A stretch of DNA of 64,000 bases from Amblyomma americanum. Lineage: Eukaryota > Arthropoda > Arachnida > Ixodida > Ixodidae. Under the pieces are notes generated by a model. That model worked only from the letters and a program-made list of their open reading frames with translations, had not been told where the DNA came from and searched no databases. Location of the stretch: NCBI RefSeq assembly GCF_052857255.1, contig NC_135504.1, forward strand, positions 135,086,929 through 135,150,928, written 5' to 3'. A program made the translations under genes and the position numbers. Below are positions 34,322 through 46,242 of the stretch, one piece after another; the first letter of the stretch is position 1; the number at the start of each line of letters is the position of its first letter.

Positions 34322-34551
34322 TCATAGATCGAGCTGGAAGCATCTATCGACAGCGGTCGCCTGTCTGACGTAGAGTTCAAGGTTCGCACGGATAGATTCC
34401 TCAAGGCGGACCAACGCAAGTTCCGCGCCCACAGGCTCCAACTCCCGTTGAGCAGCGACGTTTTTGACGCCATGTTCTTCGGGGACCTTTCTGAGTAGGG
34501 CGTCTTTGATGTAACGGACATCCGCCCAGACGGCTTTCATATCATGCCCAG
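34322..34551 (+). pseudogene. BTB/POZ-domain exon, broken
   Basis: In the frame of codon 34322, the sequence encodes a BTB core: GRLSDVEFKV, then KFRAHRLQLPLSSDVFDAMF and GVFDVTDIRPDGFHIM. BTB domains mediate dimerisation, often in cullin-3 ubiquitin-ligase adaptors. The exon has a plausible acceptor (AG at 34320-34321) and donor (AG|GTAAGC at 34551/34552). Two in-frame TAG codons (34325-34327 and 34496-34498) disable it. It reads most like the N-terminal part of a BTBD-type protein, with the missing part expected downstream. The exon at 39442-39797 is the likely partner but lies 4.9 kb away and is out of phase by one base. Confidence 0.65.
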
Positions 34552-35959
34552 GTAAGCACCAGAAAACTGTCAGCCTCTTTTGCCACTCTCGCGCAGGCTC
34601 CACTCTCCCACGGGCACAGGTTTCGCGACAGCAGCTGAATTAGGGTAGACGAGCGTCAAATTTCTATGCAAAAGCGGCGCAGTGATCGGCAGTGACGCGA
34701 GTTGTAGGCAAAAAGCAAGACGCCTACAGGACTGTGCCACTGTGTCAAGCGACACTGGCGTCGAAACGAACTCGCGTGTGCGGATATTTCAAGGTGCGCG
34801 TCGGTTGTGGTTACAAATGTTTCTTTTTATGCCTGGAGAAAACTTTTGATCGTTTTCAACCTGTTCGCCAGGCGGAATTACCAATCGATGAGCTGCTTCG
34901 GCTTCCTTCTCCGCATCTAGTTACCAGCAAGTAAAAGGGTGGCTGCGGCAGGCGACTGCGTCGACATGGTTAAATAAAACCTTTCGAGAGCTTCCGTTCT
35001 GGCCATCCGTTCTGGCATTATCTTTATTAGATACTCGCCCTTCCTTACGTTGTGCCCAACCTTGTGGCCTTTAAAAGTATAATAAAATGTGATGATTAAT
35101 GGAACCGAGAAAACGTGAGGCGTAGAGATAAAGTGATTGTCTACAGTCCTCAAATTTCGGCTCGATACAGCACACGTACGTGACTGTTACTAGTACAATG
35201 CCATCAACGACGCGAATCAGCTTTTCCTGCGGATTAAAATGACGAACCGTCGCTTCGGAAAACGTGCAGAAAAACTGATCCAGCAGCGTTTAATGAGGCA
35301 AATGTTGTCTCTGTGTTCTTTGGAACTTTGTCCATCGAGTGCGCAGCTAAGTGTGCCTGCACACTTTTTTGACGAGAGTGGATACCTCCCTTCACTGGCA
35401 GCGTACGGAGGTCCGCTAGAAGGCTCGCTTTTTACTCTCTAGATTATCGGCAAAGTGCGCAAGCACAATCATCGACCGTTTTGTTCTAGCTTCAAAGGAA
35501 AATTGGCGCTCAATGTGCTGAGCTGAATATTTCAAGTCATTCTGCTTATTTTTAATCTCAAAATATGCATCCAAGCGAATCATCAAGTGCCGAGTGCATT
35601 CTTCTTTATAAAAGTTGATATTGGTGCGGTGTTTATGCTGCGTCAGCCGGCCTCTGAAGGAGGTGAAATTATGGAACCTAGATAATCTAGGCCATAAGTT
35701 TAGTCAACTTGATCTTAGATCCTAGAGGCGTTTAATCGCTCTCTGGGAGCGATGTTGGAAGGAGACACTTGTTAGCTCAAGAAAGTGAAGAGATGGAAAT
35801 TACGTGTCGTACTCCTTCCAGAGTTTGGAGTTGCTTCGGCAACGTTGGGACTGGCGGCTCCACAGCTTTGATCGCTATGTGACTCGCAGCAGCTCTTCTG
35901 CCTTTCTTTTTCCTGCACGAAGGTTTCGGCACGTAGTGAAAGCAACCGGGACCGGACAA
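34552..35959. other. No recognisable gene (possible intron)
   Basis: Nothing coding that I can recognise. If the two BTB pieces belong to one gene, this is the start of its intron. Confidence 0.4.
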
Positions 35960-36247
35960 CGGACCCGGAATGTCGCGTCTAATCTTCGAACCCGACCGCG
36001 GCGGCTGCGTTTTTATGGAGGAAAAACGCTAAGGCGACCGTGTGCTGTGCGATGTCAGTGCACGTTAAAGAACCCCAGGTGGTCAAAATTATTCCGGAAC
36101 CCTTGACTACGGCACCTCTCTCTTGCTTTCTTCTTTCACTCCCTCCTTTACACTTCCCTTACGGCGCAGTTCAGGTGTCCAACGATATGTGAGACAAATA
36201 CTTCGCCATTCCCTCTCCCCCAAAACCAATTATTACTATTATTATTC
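35960..36247 (+). mobile_element. Ruka-like SINE, 5'-truncated
   Basis: The best copy in the window. The B-box part TTCGAACCCGACCGCGGCGG starts near 35986. The body has TTTTTATGGAGGAAAAACGC, GATGTCAGTGCACGTTAAAG, CCCCAGGTGGTC and ATTATTCCGGA. The 3' end is CCAACGATATGTGAGAC, then CAAAACCAATTATTACTATT, with an ATT-rich tail at 36230-36247. The tRNA-like A box is weak or missing. I match it from memory to Ruka, the tRNA-derived SINE described in ixodid ticks. Confidence 0.82.
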
Positions 36248-36449
36248 TCATGCCGACAGTACAGCAGAAGGCGAACAAGGCGTTCATTCTTGAATCGTTC
36301 GTTGCGCTACTGAATAGCAACCAAGTGGATTAAAATTAGGATGAGACCTGTAAGTTCCACTTTAAGGGTGTGACGCGATAGTTTTATTGGGTTATAACAC
36401 CCATGTATGCAGAACTTGTCATTCCGGACTTCATATTTTCCTCGGAGTC

Positions 36450-36620
36450 TTCATAGCAGAGCGGTTAAGCGATGGACCTGACATAGCAGATGCAACCATC
36501 GGTGGGGCTTCGGCGACTCAGGTTACTCCTCCTGAACAACTTACTGCAACCGATCATTAATTTCACTGCTATCTGGTACGGCGGTCAATTTGCTCACGAT
36601 CCGGTCGGCAAGTTGTGATG
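36450..36620 (+). mobile_element. tRNA-derived SINE, second family
   Basis: An A-box-like ATAGCAGAGCGGTTAAGCG starts near 36457. It is followed by ACCATCGGTGGGGCTTC (36495-36511) and CATTAATTTCACTGC, which parallel the minus-strand copy at 32400-32605. The body differs from Ruka. Boundaries are approximate. Confidence 0.5.
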
Positions 36621-39182
36621 ATACCATGAGGTTACATGACCTACGTTGCCACCCAGGTTGTTTCTCCATGGACTTTTTGCTCAAAAGGCCGACGACGACG
36701 CCAGATTTTCAATAGAACGTGAACATCAAACTATCGCCTTAATAGCCGCGAACAAGCTCCTTAGATTTTAATTCAGAAGTGCATCACTAGCCTCGAAGCC
36801 AATCCGTTAGGGAAAGGGGCCCACTTGTGCCGTCCACGGCCGCTGCCCATCGCTTTCGCCCCTCTTTGACTTTAAGGAACTTTTGAAATCTATTGCGACT
36901 TTCTTCCTTGCATCTTGTGGCGCCACCAACCGGTACCACAACTTTACAGCATATCGCGAATAGTGCTAAAAATATGCAAACGGGCATACCCAAGGATGAC
37001 GGTCTCGCCTTTTGCCTGCAGTACGGAAGTGACTTCTGACGCCAGTGCGGCCGCATCTTCATGACATCATGCTCTGACAGGATGGCGCCTGCCTGTGGAA
37101 CTCCGTGCTACAGTGTCGGTCGCAGATAGCGAGAACACTTGAGCACGTGGCTGAAGATAGCGGGAAGAAGAGGACCTGGGCCGTGGGCATTGACATGCTG
37201 GCTGCCACTTTCGTTTCCGTTCTAGAAATTTCTCTTTCTCCAGCGGGCACGCCGAAAACGTCCGGCGTTATCTATGGGGGACTTAAAGAGTGTCAATTGG
37301 TATTCAGCTGGGCACCTAATCCAGGAAAAGCAGATGCCCTCGCAATGACCTGGTTTTCCAAAGATGTGACAGAACCGAGTCGCGTTGCTCTCGCCTGTGA
37401 ACGGTATCATAACTTCACTAGTCTTATTTACAAAATAATAAAAATTTTTGGAGCGCGACAAATCGTCTGATCAAGGTGCTTGCAACGGCTACCCTTAAAG
37501 CAGCCCTTTTCGGCGAAAGACTGAAGTCTCACAACGTAAACTTGTTAGGAACTGACACCACCAGTCACCATTAAGTCGTTCTTCGCTGAAAAACGTACAG
37601 TTCCAGGACGGTTCTCAGTATGCCCTTGAAACTTTTGAACGCTAGAACCTCGTCGCCTTTATATTCGCCTGTAGGCCACCTCTCGTCGCCTACAATTAAG
37701 TGTGCCGGGCACTATGTAAAATCATGAAAACTCTTTCCTTTGCAACAGGTGAAAGGCTCTTCAGTTCCTATGAATAACAGTGTCTCTCTTAAACACAGGG
37801 TTTGAAGGAAGGAAGGAAGAAAGGAAGGCCTCAGACATTGATGCCACATGCCCACTACGAGGGAGTGGCCAAGACACACAGGGTTGGAACAGGAGTGACT
37901 CTCGGTGGGGTGTGCTTTTCTTCTTCGTCTTCCGCGTATTTTAAAGTCATGCTTGGCATAGCCTGAAAGTTTAATTAGAGCTTGTATTTAAAAGAAGTGT
38001 GAACTTCCAGGCTGTGGTTTTAAGTTTGATAAATAGTTCTAAAAATTAATTAAACTTAATTTCATTACCCGTCTACAGTGAGTTTCTATTAGAGGCCTTT
38101 GAGAACCGCGTAGCTATTTGTGTAGCTGGGAATTTTCTGGGCGGACATTGCCTATTTGTCGGAGTGCTACCGCTTCTTATTATCTCATCATATTAGTTGG
38201 CTTCGTTTTAGTCATTGCTTTATTTTTATTGATCTCAGTCATTCTTAGATATTTTTATTTTTGTTCAGTCATTTCTAATCACTTTCAGTCATTATCCCTT
38301 TTACATATTCGCTTCGTTAATCAGTTAAACTCTCTTTGGGCAGCCGCCTTCCGTCCTTTTTCCAAAAAGGGGAGAGGAGAATTTCTGTCTTCACTCTTCC
38401 ACCTGCCATGACTGGGAGGTGGATATTCTGTGTACACAACCTTGCATACGCCGACAGCTGCGAGTGCCCACATTTCGGCTTAAAATGCGGACGCATTATA
38501 AAGTGAATAGAAAAAAATCTTGGCTCCTGCCATAAGCCAATTCTTACCGCCAAGTTTGAAAACTCGAAATGGGCAACCATGTGACCAGTGCTATGTGACC
38601 GATACGTAACCAGGACATAGAAAAAAGAATGATGAATTAGAGGCAATTAGGTAATTAATGAGAAGCATAAGACAATTACCGGGTTATTAGATGGGTGGGT
38701 GTTTAGTGGGTGTTCGGGAACGATGCATAGCGGAAAATTTGAAAACACGAAATGGTTGCTTGGATTGAACGATAAAACAACCATGGAGCCAGATTTGAAA
38801 GGCGACCAGTGTCGAGGAGGCGTCAACGCTTTCGCATTTTTTTTTGTGTGGGTAGCTGCGGTGATCTCGATTTTTTCTTTTTTCAGACGAGACAAAGACC
38901 ACTTTTCGTGGCTTATGGGCGATGTATCTAGAAACTTGCGGCCAGGAACACGCTTGACAGCGTGCATCAGCAAGCTCGAAACAAAGTACATAACAGTAAA
39001 CAAAAATTGATCATTTTCATTTCCATTCTAGTGGTTTTGTACATGAATTACCCTGGAGTGCACTAAGATTGTGTTAATTGAGAGGCGACTATTAACAAGG
39101 CTAGCATTTTTGGCCATTGCCTACTCCAGAATACACAAATGCTGTGTTAATTTAGAGGTGAAAAAGTAACGACTGCGAGACA
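36621..39182. other. No recognisable gene
   Basis: The longest frame, plus 37105-37470 (121 aa), has no motif I recognise and no repeat support. A short GAAG microrepeat lies at about 37806-37829. T-rich stretches occur near 38180-38310. Confidence 0.4.
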
Positions 39183-39345
39183 GTGTACGAGCACTACACA
39201 AGACACTACAGAAGACAAGGCAAACTACAGAAGACAAGACAGACTACAGAAGTCAAGACAGACAACACAAGACAGGAGAGACCACAAAAGGCAAGACAGA
39301 CTATACAACACATGCCCCAAATACGACAAGACTACAGACAACAGA
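39183..39345 (+). repeat. Short minisatellite, about 21-bp unit
   Basis: Imperfect repeats of a unit like GACTACAGAAGACAAGACA, about 7-8 copies with CACAAG and CAAAAG variants. The overlapping frame (TRHYRRQGKLQKTRQTTEV) is composed of the repeat. Confidence 0.75.
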
Positions 39346-39441
39346 AATTTTCTGTCTTAGAATCCCGTAGCGTTTTTTGAACGGCATCGCCTCTATTTAG
39401 AGGAAAGGTTCTTGTCAGCTATCCATTTATGCTTGATGCAG

Positions 39442-39797
39442 GTACTTGTAGTCTGAACAGTGTACTGGTTGCACTAAACTCAACAACGCCGGCCAGAAAG
39501 TACCTCATAACGTCACTGGTGGAACGATGCACAGACTACATCCAACAACGCCTGAGTCCCGCAAATCTGTGCTCGTACTTGGACTGCTACGCGTTGACCA
39601 GCGAGCCAATCATGGATGACGTTTTTCTGGAAATAATGCGATCCTGGCCACTGTTGACATCAATACCAGTGCTGTCGTTCCAGGACCTCGAGCAAGCAGA
39701 GACGTACACCATCGACAACATATTGGAGAATGTCAGGTGTGTCTTGATGCCGATAATGAGAGCCTGCAGGGAATTTTCGTTGCCCCTTACAGTGTAA
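39442..39797 (+). pseudogene. BACK-domain exon, likely of the broken BTB gene
   Basis: The frame reads GTCSLNSVLVALNSTTPARK, then YLITSLVERCTDYI and LCSYLDCYALTSEPIMDDVF. The KYL...LV.RC....I and SYLD pattern is that of the segment following BTB (BACK) in BTBD-type proteins. A splice acceptor AG lies at 39440-39441. Phase does not match the donor at 34551: joined directly, the frame would be shifted by one base. The BACK domain also seems shortened, because a later block (ILENVRCVLMPIM) follows too soon. After 39797 a second frame stays open to about 39947 and may continue the protein after a frame change. I read it as a decayed partner exon. Confidence 0.5.
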
Positions 39798-40293
39798 AAG
39801 GCGTGACGTCCTCGCTGATTTAATCACATCGCTTAGAGAAGCGATGTCCCTGAGAAACTGGCGACAAATTCTTGCCGTATTTTGGTCTCATTATTTTGTT
39901 CATATACCGTTTCGTCGGCAGTGTCTCTTGGAAACCAGTGCTTTTTAGGCGCTCCTTATGTACATTTAAATATGTTATAAACGCCAATATCATAATCATA
40001 ACAGTAATAATTCATTCATTCATTCAGACTTTATTTTTCTCTTGGACAGAGAAGGAGACAGGACTAAAAGCTCGTAAGCTTGACAGAGGTCCTGCCCCCT
40101 TTATCAACTTGGCAGTACAGTACACAGGCAGAGATTTTCAATTTTGCAAATAAATACTGGAACAAAATAACAGAACACCTTGTAAAAAAGCAACACTATG
40201 CATTGCAGCACAAACATAAGTATTAGAAAAACAAATAACTGGCCATGGGGAAACGAAAAAAATAACAGGTATAGGTTTAAACTGAGTGCAATA

Positions 40294-43054
40294 TTACGTA
40301 ATCTTGCTACGAAAACATCGCTTAATTACATGACTTGAATGCTGAAAGGGGTCAAACAATTCTTCGTTTAATTTATTTATTAATGCTGGAACAGTATAAG
40401 AAAGAGACTGCTCTGTGTAATAAGCCCTAGGCGTCGGCACTAACCAAACTGCTTTATGTCTAGTCTGCAGGATATGCGTGTTTTTCTCAAGTTCTGCCAG
40501 ATAACTAATATAATGTTCATCACTTTGTGAAGAGCGTTTATATATCATTAAAATTCTATAATTGTTTAAACTATAGATTGGCAGGATTTCATATTTTAAA
40601 AACAAGTCATGTGTGGGGGAATAATAAGGAACACCAGCAATGCACCTTACAGCTCTTTTTTGAAGAAGGTGAAGCTTGGATACATTTGTGACACCCGCAG
40701 TGCCAAAAACGGTACAACAATATTGTAAAAGAGAAAGAACTAATGAGTTGTATAGCAATACCCTAACTTTGACAGGAAGAGTACCGCGCAGCCGCAACAT
40801 GACACCGACAGCTGAAGATACTTTTGATTCGATATAGTCAACATGATCATTCCAAGTCAAATGCTTTGAGAATATAACGCCAAGGATTTCACAGAATCTA
40901 CAATTTCAACAATATCAGAGCTTAACAACACGTTCAACGGCCTAGAAATTATCTTTCCTCTTGGAATGTGCAATATTATTTTGGTCTTTTGAGAATTAAT
41001 CTTCAAACAATTTGATTTTGCCCATGTATTTAATACACTCAGTGTTCTGGTTGCTTTCTCTTCAATGTCACTTTCTGATCTCCCGGTTATGAACACCGAA
41101 GTGTCATCAGCGTAGGATACAATTTTTCCATTAGTTACACATTGCACATTGTCATTTATATAGATTAAAAATAAGAGCGGACCCAGTATACTTCCTTGAG
41201 GGACTCCTGCATAAATATTTTGTATTGAGGACAACAAATTTTTAAAGTCAACATATTGTGTTCTGTTGGACAAATACGATTTCATAAGTTTGTGTAGTAA
41301 TAAAATTCTGTGGTTTATCAAGTCAAAAGCCTTAGTAAAATTTATATATATGCCTGCACCTATTTCCTTATTTTGAAACATATCTATAATGATTTCTTTT
41401 TGCGTCAGTAGTGCTGTTTCAGTGGATCGATTCTTTCGAAACCTGTGCTAAATGTCAAGGAGCAGGTTGTTTTTCAAAGAAAGATAGTACCCTACAATGC
41501 ATTAATTTTTCTATACCCTTCCAGAAAACTGGCAGTATAGAAATTGGACGATAGTTAAGAATCAAATTCTTGTCGCCGCTTTTAAAAACCGGTATCACTG
41601 GAGCCATTTGCAGTGCCTTTGGAAATACAGCGCTGAATAATATGAGATTGTAAACGTGAGTAACAGCGGGTCATATTAGGTGAAGAACATGTTTAATGGG
41701 CGCTATTTGGAGGCCAGTTGCATCTACTGACTTGCAATTTTTTATATTACTTATGCACGAGAAAACTTCTGCGTAGTTCGTGGGCGCAACGAAAAGGAAT
41801 GATGGACAGCTGCTTCCCTTAATGAATTATTGTAGTTTTGGCAGCACTCTACACGACTATGAGATGCTTGTAAGATAAAGAAATTGTTGAAAGCATAAGC
41901 TAAACAGGTCCCATATATTCGTTCACCTTTATGCTGAAATTTTCGGAAGTATCACAGGTATTTCGTTGCAATAAGCAATTCAGTTTTCGCAAGATTACAC
42001 CCTATCGCTGTTGTTCAGGGCTCCACAATACATTTCTGAAATAGGCGTCTCGAGCCATTCTTAGTTTTGATGTTAGATTATTACTGTAATTTTTGAATTG
42101 CCGAAGCAACTCTTCATCTTTTGATTGTACAAACTGTGCGTACAATCGGTTCTTTTGCTTGATCATTTGCAGCAAGTCCGACGTTAGCCAGGGTTTCCGC
42201 GCTTTTCATGACGTGGCAGTCTTTTTTAGTGAAAAATGTGAATCATATATAGCCTTGAATGTAGTGATGAAGTTAAGGTAAGCGGTATCACTACTATCTT
42301 CCTCAAAAACGTGGTTCCAGGTCTGTTGGCTAATCGCAGCAAGAAAGGATTCAAGATTTTTTTTCGTTATATATTGTGTATAAATTATTTGCCTCTTGTA
42401 ATTAACATGTACAGCTTTATCAGCCATCATGACGATTCCAAGATGATCACTAATGTCGGTATATACTACGTCTGCAGTTACTAAATTACTGTCAACATTT
42501 GTAATAAATACATCTAATAAAGATTCACTTTCTAAGGTCACTAGCGTCGGCTTTGTTATTACGCTACAAAAACCATTAGCAGCAGTTAAATACTGGAGTT
42601 CTTTTTGCGATTGACTCAATGAAAGCATATCTATGTTAATATCGCCACCTAGAACCATATCTATAGACTGATCAGTTGCGTAGCTAAAAATCGTTTCAAG
42701 AAATTCAAAGAAGTGATTAATGGCACCAGATGGTGGCCTGTAAATAACACAGAAAAGTTTGTTAGAACATTATAGAGTGAGCACTTCGTAATCAGCAGTT
42801 GTCGTCATGTATTTTACGACTATTTCGCACGATAATGTTTCTCTAAGCAGAAGCGCGACGCCACCTGCCCTTTTATCTTCGCGGTTTTGAGGGAAGCACT
42901 GATAGCCAGGACGGTGAAAAACAATTGATGCTGGTGTGTACCAGGTTTCAGTTAACATGATCGCTGTTAGTGACACTCCGAAAGTATCGAGAAGAACAGC
43001 TAATTCACCTTCTTTGTTTGTTAAGGATCTGACGTTTAAATGAAAAGCTGACAA
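40294..43054 (-). pseudogene. ORF2 remnant of the second L2/CR1-type LINE
   Basis: Endonuclease pieces: MSAFHLNVRSLTNKEGELAV and TETWYTP (43054-42770), then GGDINIDML and YTDISDHLGI (42658-42206). RT N-terminal half is in broken frames at 42200-41400 (NYRPISILP region near 41550). RT core at 41381-40857: YINFTKAFDLINH, GVPQGSILGPLLF and SYADDTSVF, so YADD survives. C-terminal half at 40860-40294: LTWNDHVDYI-type start and LLQKRAVRCIAGV. Frame breaks occur near 42700, 41400 and 40865. Inactive. Confidence 0.78.
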
Positions 43055-43234
43055 AACACATTTTTTTTTGGTTTCACTATATGCTTATTTCGTGTGGCTG
43101 ATAACCCATGCCGTGAAACAAATTTTAGGTGTCCGCAGGTATAACTACACAATTTGACGCAAATCATCAAACTTCGTGTTCGTCATGACTGCTGAGGTAT
43201 CCGTTCTGCGCACAAATATTTTACCATTCCGAGT

Positions 43235-43885
43235 CTATGCATATTTCCATTTCCACTGCTTTTTCTTTGCATTTGCCGCACCGAACAGTTTTTTCATGGA
43301 AGGGCTCAAGTGCTCATTAATGAAGATGGGGGTTTTGGGTTCAAGTTCAATGTCCTCTGACGTTATGCTCAGCTTTCGAGCTTTCTCAAAAAAGCAGTCA
43401 CGAACTGATCTGCGAACAAACTGCACCACTATATTTGGCGCTTCTGTATTCCCCGTAGTTCGAAAGCGGTGACAGACCTCGATGTTTCAACTTTCAAGGG
43501 GCATCTGAATAGCCTTCGCTATCTTCTTTGTGATATACATGACATTCTCGTCTTGCGTCTTCGGAACACCTTTCACTTCAACGTTGTGACACCGCATGTG
43601 CTGTTCATTTTGTAGAAGTTTCACTTCATGCTCTTGAATTTGAGCATGCGAAGCGTCTCGTTCCTTTTCTAGTTTTACTATAGATGTTCTTAGCTCTCCA
43701 TTTTCCAATTCAACGCGGTTCACGGACGTTTTCATTTCTTCATAACTCTCGTTTATGAAGCCTAGGCTGTTCTTTACCTCGCGGATGTCCTTTCTTATGT
43801 CCCTTTCGAGACTTTCCTGTAGTTCGCGGAACTCTTTAAGTTCTCGTTTCAGTTCCTCAAAAAGTTTAACAAGTTCCTTTGACAT
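43235..43885 (-). pseudogene. ORF1 remnant of the second L2/CR1-type LINE
   Basis: It starts MSKELVKL at 43885, parallel to the ORF1 start at 22340 of the other copy. This is followed by a coiled coil (ESLERDIRKDIREVKNSLGF). A stop at 43487 separates it from 43429-43235, which holds VRDCFFEKARK and INEHLSPSMKKLFG, the counterpart of the ORF1 C terminus. Confidence 0.75.
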
Positions 43886-43990
43886 TGCCACTGGGCAAAG
43901 CGGAAAATAAGCTTGCAGCTCGGTTGACGCAATGACAACAACAATACACAAGAGCAAGTACAAGCGATAGTTGGCATGCAACAGCAGCAG

Positions 43991-46158
43991 TCACGGCAAA
44001 CGAAAAAAAGCTCCCAGGTTAGTAGGAAAAATTTCACCAACCTGAGAATGCACAGCAAAGCGCTTCGAAAAGCGTGCGATCGCCGTGACTGCTCCTGCCA
44101 AGTCATCATTAACGGCAATAATCAAAGCTGTGTTTATTCTCCTCAAAGATAACCAGCATAAGTAATCCTTGCACAGAGTTCTACTGAGATTCAAAACTGC
44201 CTCGTGGCATATATTTAGTACCGAAGTGACGTGGTTGCAAGTTCCGCTTGATGACTTCCAATAAGGAACTTCAAAGGTGAGAGAAACACACTTGGTTTTT
44301 GGGCATCAGGCATGAAATGTTTTTAGCGCCTGTTCTTGGCAATCTCAAACGTCACCCTGAACTCGTGGTGACGTTCATTGCAAAACCAACGGCCATGCCT
44401 ACCTAAAATTTTAATGCCACCCCCCCCCTCCCCGCTTCCTCCGGCCCTATCTTCGCGCCATCCAATTGAATATCGTGGCGCCGTTAATCGTCGTGTGACT
44501 GTTAGCATATGTTTCCGTTCACGCGTTTTTCATGCCGGCCCTCTAATTCTGCTTAATTCCTCGATTCCTTTTGCCTTCCATTTACCCGCTGTGCGTTTCA
44601 CAGGCTCGCTGCTTTGAAGTGTTTTCGATAATGTTGAAATTTGCCAAGGAAGGCTGAGCCCCACCGTCACTGTTTCCTTTTCAAACACGGTTGTAGCCAA
44701 AACAAACACGGCTGAAATTTATTCAATGGGCAAGCAACCTTCTTCAGGCCTGTAAGAAATGCGGTCTGTCTGGTCGTGAGTGTACATGGGCCGGCATAAA
44801 ATAATTTACAAGACCACAGTGTGATATATTCCTGTACGGGCCGTAGAAAGTGCTAGCTGGCCTATTTAGCGCAGTCGCGGCGAGACCATATAATATAGAG
44901 AGCCGTTTTGTAGCTTTAAATTTACAGCTTAACGTTGTTTTCCTTGGCTGCCTGCTCATATTTTCGTGCAGTCACTTAAAGTTGATGATATCGACAGAGT
45001 GGAGTGCTAATCTGCTTCGCCCTAAAGCTCGCGTTTGGCTTCATGCAGGTCTTGAGGAGGCCGCTTCGCTCTCGGATCTTGCGGCTCTATTATGCGAAAA
45101 CACAGCAGCCGCTGAAGGTATCGGTGTCGTTCCCGGCACTGCTTTTGCATTGGGGCGATGTTCTGACGACGTTGCCCCATAATGAGAGCTAAAAGCATTT
45201 CGTGCTAAAAGAAATTATGGCTTCTGGCGAGTGTTTTAACATCTTAAGAAAGCGCTCTGTCCGTGCCGGCGTTTTTTCTAACCCAGCTGGGTGAAGAGTT
45301 TTTCTCGGGCATCGATGCATTTTAGAGCGAATGAACTGTTAGTGTACATCCCCCCCCCCCTTCTTAGGGTATCTGGCGTCAGGATGAAGTTAAGTCACTA
45401 GCACCTCGATAGCAAACGAGGGCAATAAACATCTGATTACACATGACCATCTGGTGGTGGCCTGCGATAACATCACTTGGGAGCCCCAAGTGATACTGGT
45501 GAAGAGAGGCAAGGGTGATAAGGGGGAAAGCCGCTGCGCCTGTCAGCACTTCACGTCTGGTAAAGCTGGTCCCATCGATAACATCAATCAAGAGGTTGGG
45601 CCGCGCCGAGGTTCCTTGCCATTCGTGCTATAAAAGCGTTGTTCGTTTGCGGAAGGGTTTCTTCTCTCCCGACAATTGCATGGCCGCGCGCTTTGGGAGT
45701 CCCTGTTAAGGGCGCTCACGGCTCTTAGCTCCCTCGCGCTGGGCCGAGCCCCAGCATTCCAGCGAGGAACGATGTCAGACGCCATCGGGGATCTACAGGT
45801 GGTTCGGCGAGCTCGCCCTGCAGAGCAGCAAAACAACAGCGGTTGGCCTTACGATTAGCCGTTCATCACAAACAACATTGCGGTAAGTCCAGGGAAGTCT
45901 GCAAATCAAAGGCGAGCATTAGTGCGGCAAGTGCAGGAAAAGCAGCAAAATCAAACACGGAATGATCTGACAGAAGTACCGCCATTTCGATGTGGCAGGA
46001 TTTATAAAGCATCCAAAGCAAAAGAATCATTTGAAAGGTTTCTCATCAAAAGCATAATAACAATATCACCACTTCTTACGCGCTATGCTCACATCTATTG
46101 TCTGATCGTTGGTGCAATTTTTTTACTAATATTTCGGGGCCAGTTTCGGCGTAACTTG
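43991..46158. other. No recognisable gene
   Basis: No domain or element boundary seen. Poly-C runs at about 44417-44426 and 45350-45360. Short frames only. Confidence 0.4.
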
Positions 46159-46242
46159 TGTGTGTGTGTGAAAAACCTTATTTCAAAGAGGAAGCTTGAG
46201 GTAGCCGGAGCAACCTCTCGCAATCTCTAGGTGGGCTCCTCA

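Larger units (their letters stand above)
40008..43990 (-). mobile_element. Decayed L2/CR1-type LINE, second copy
   Basis: Same architecture as 18304-23063 but more mutated and of a different subfamily. It has ORF1 (43885-43235), ORF2 (about 43054-40294) and a 3' end with (ATTC)n at 40008-40024 after AATAAAGTC on the minus strand. No tandem 5' monomers are visible. The 5' limit near 43990 is approximate. Confidence 0.8.

Noticed and set aside
37105..37470. 121-aa plus-strand open frame
   Set aside because: No recognisable motif, splice context or repeat support; length is within chance for this composition.
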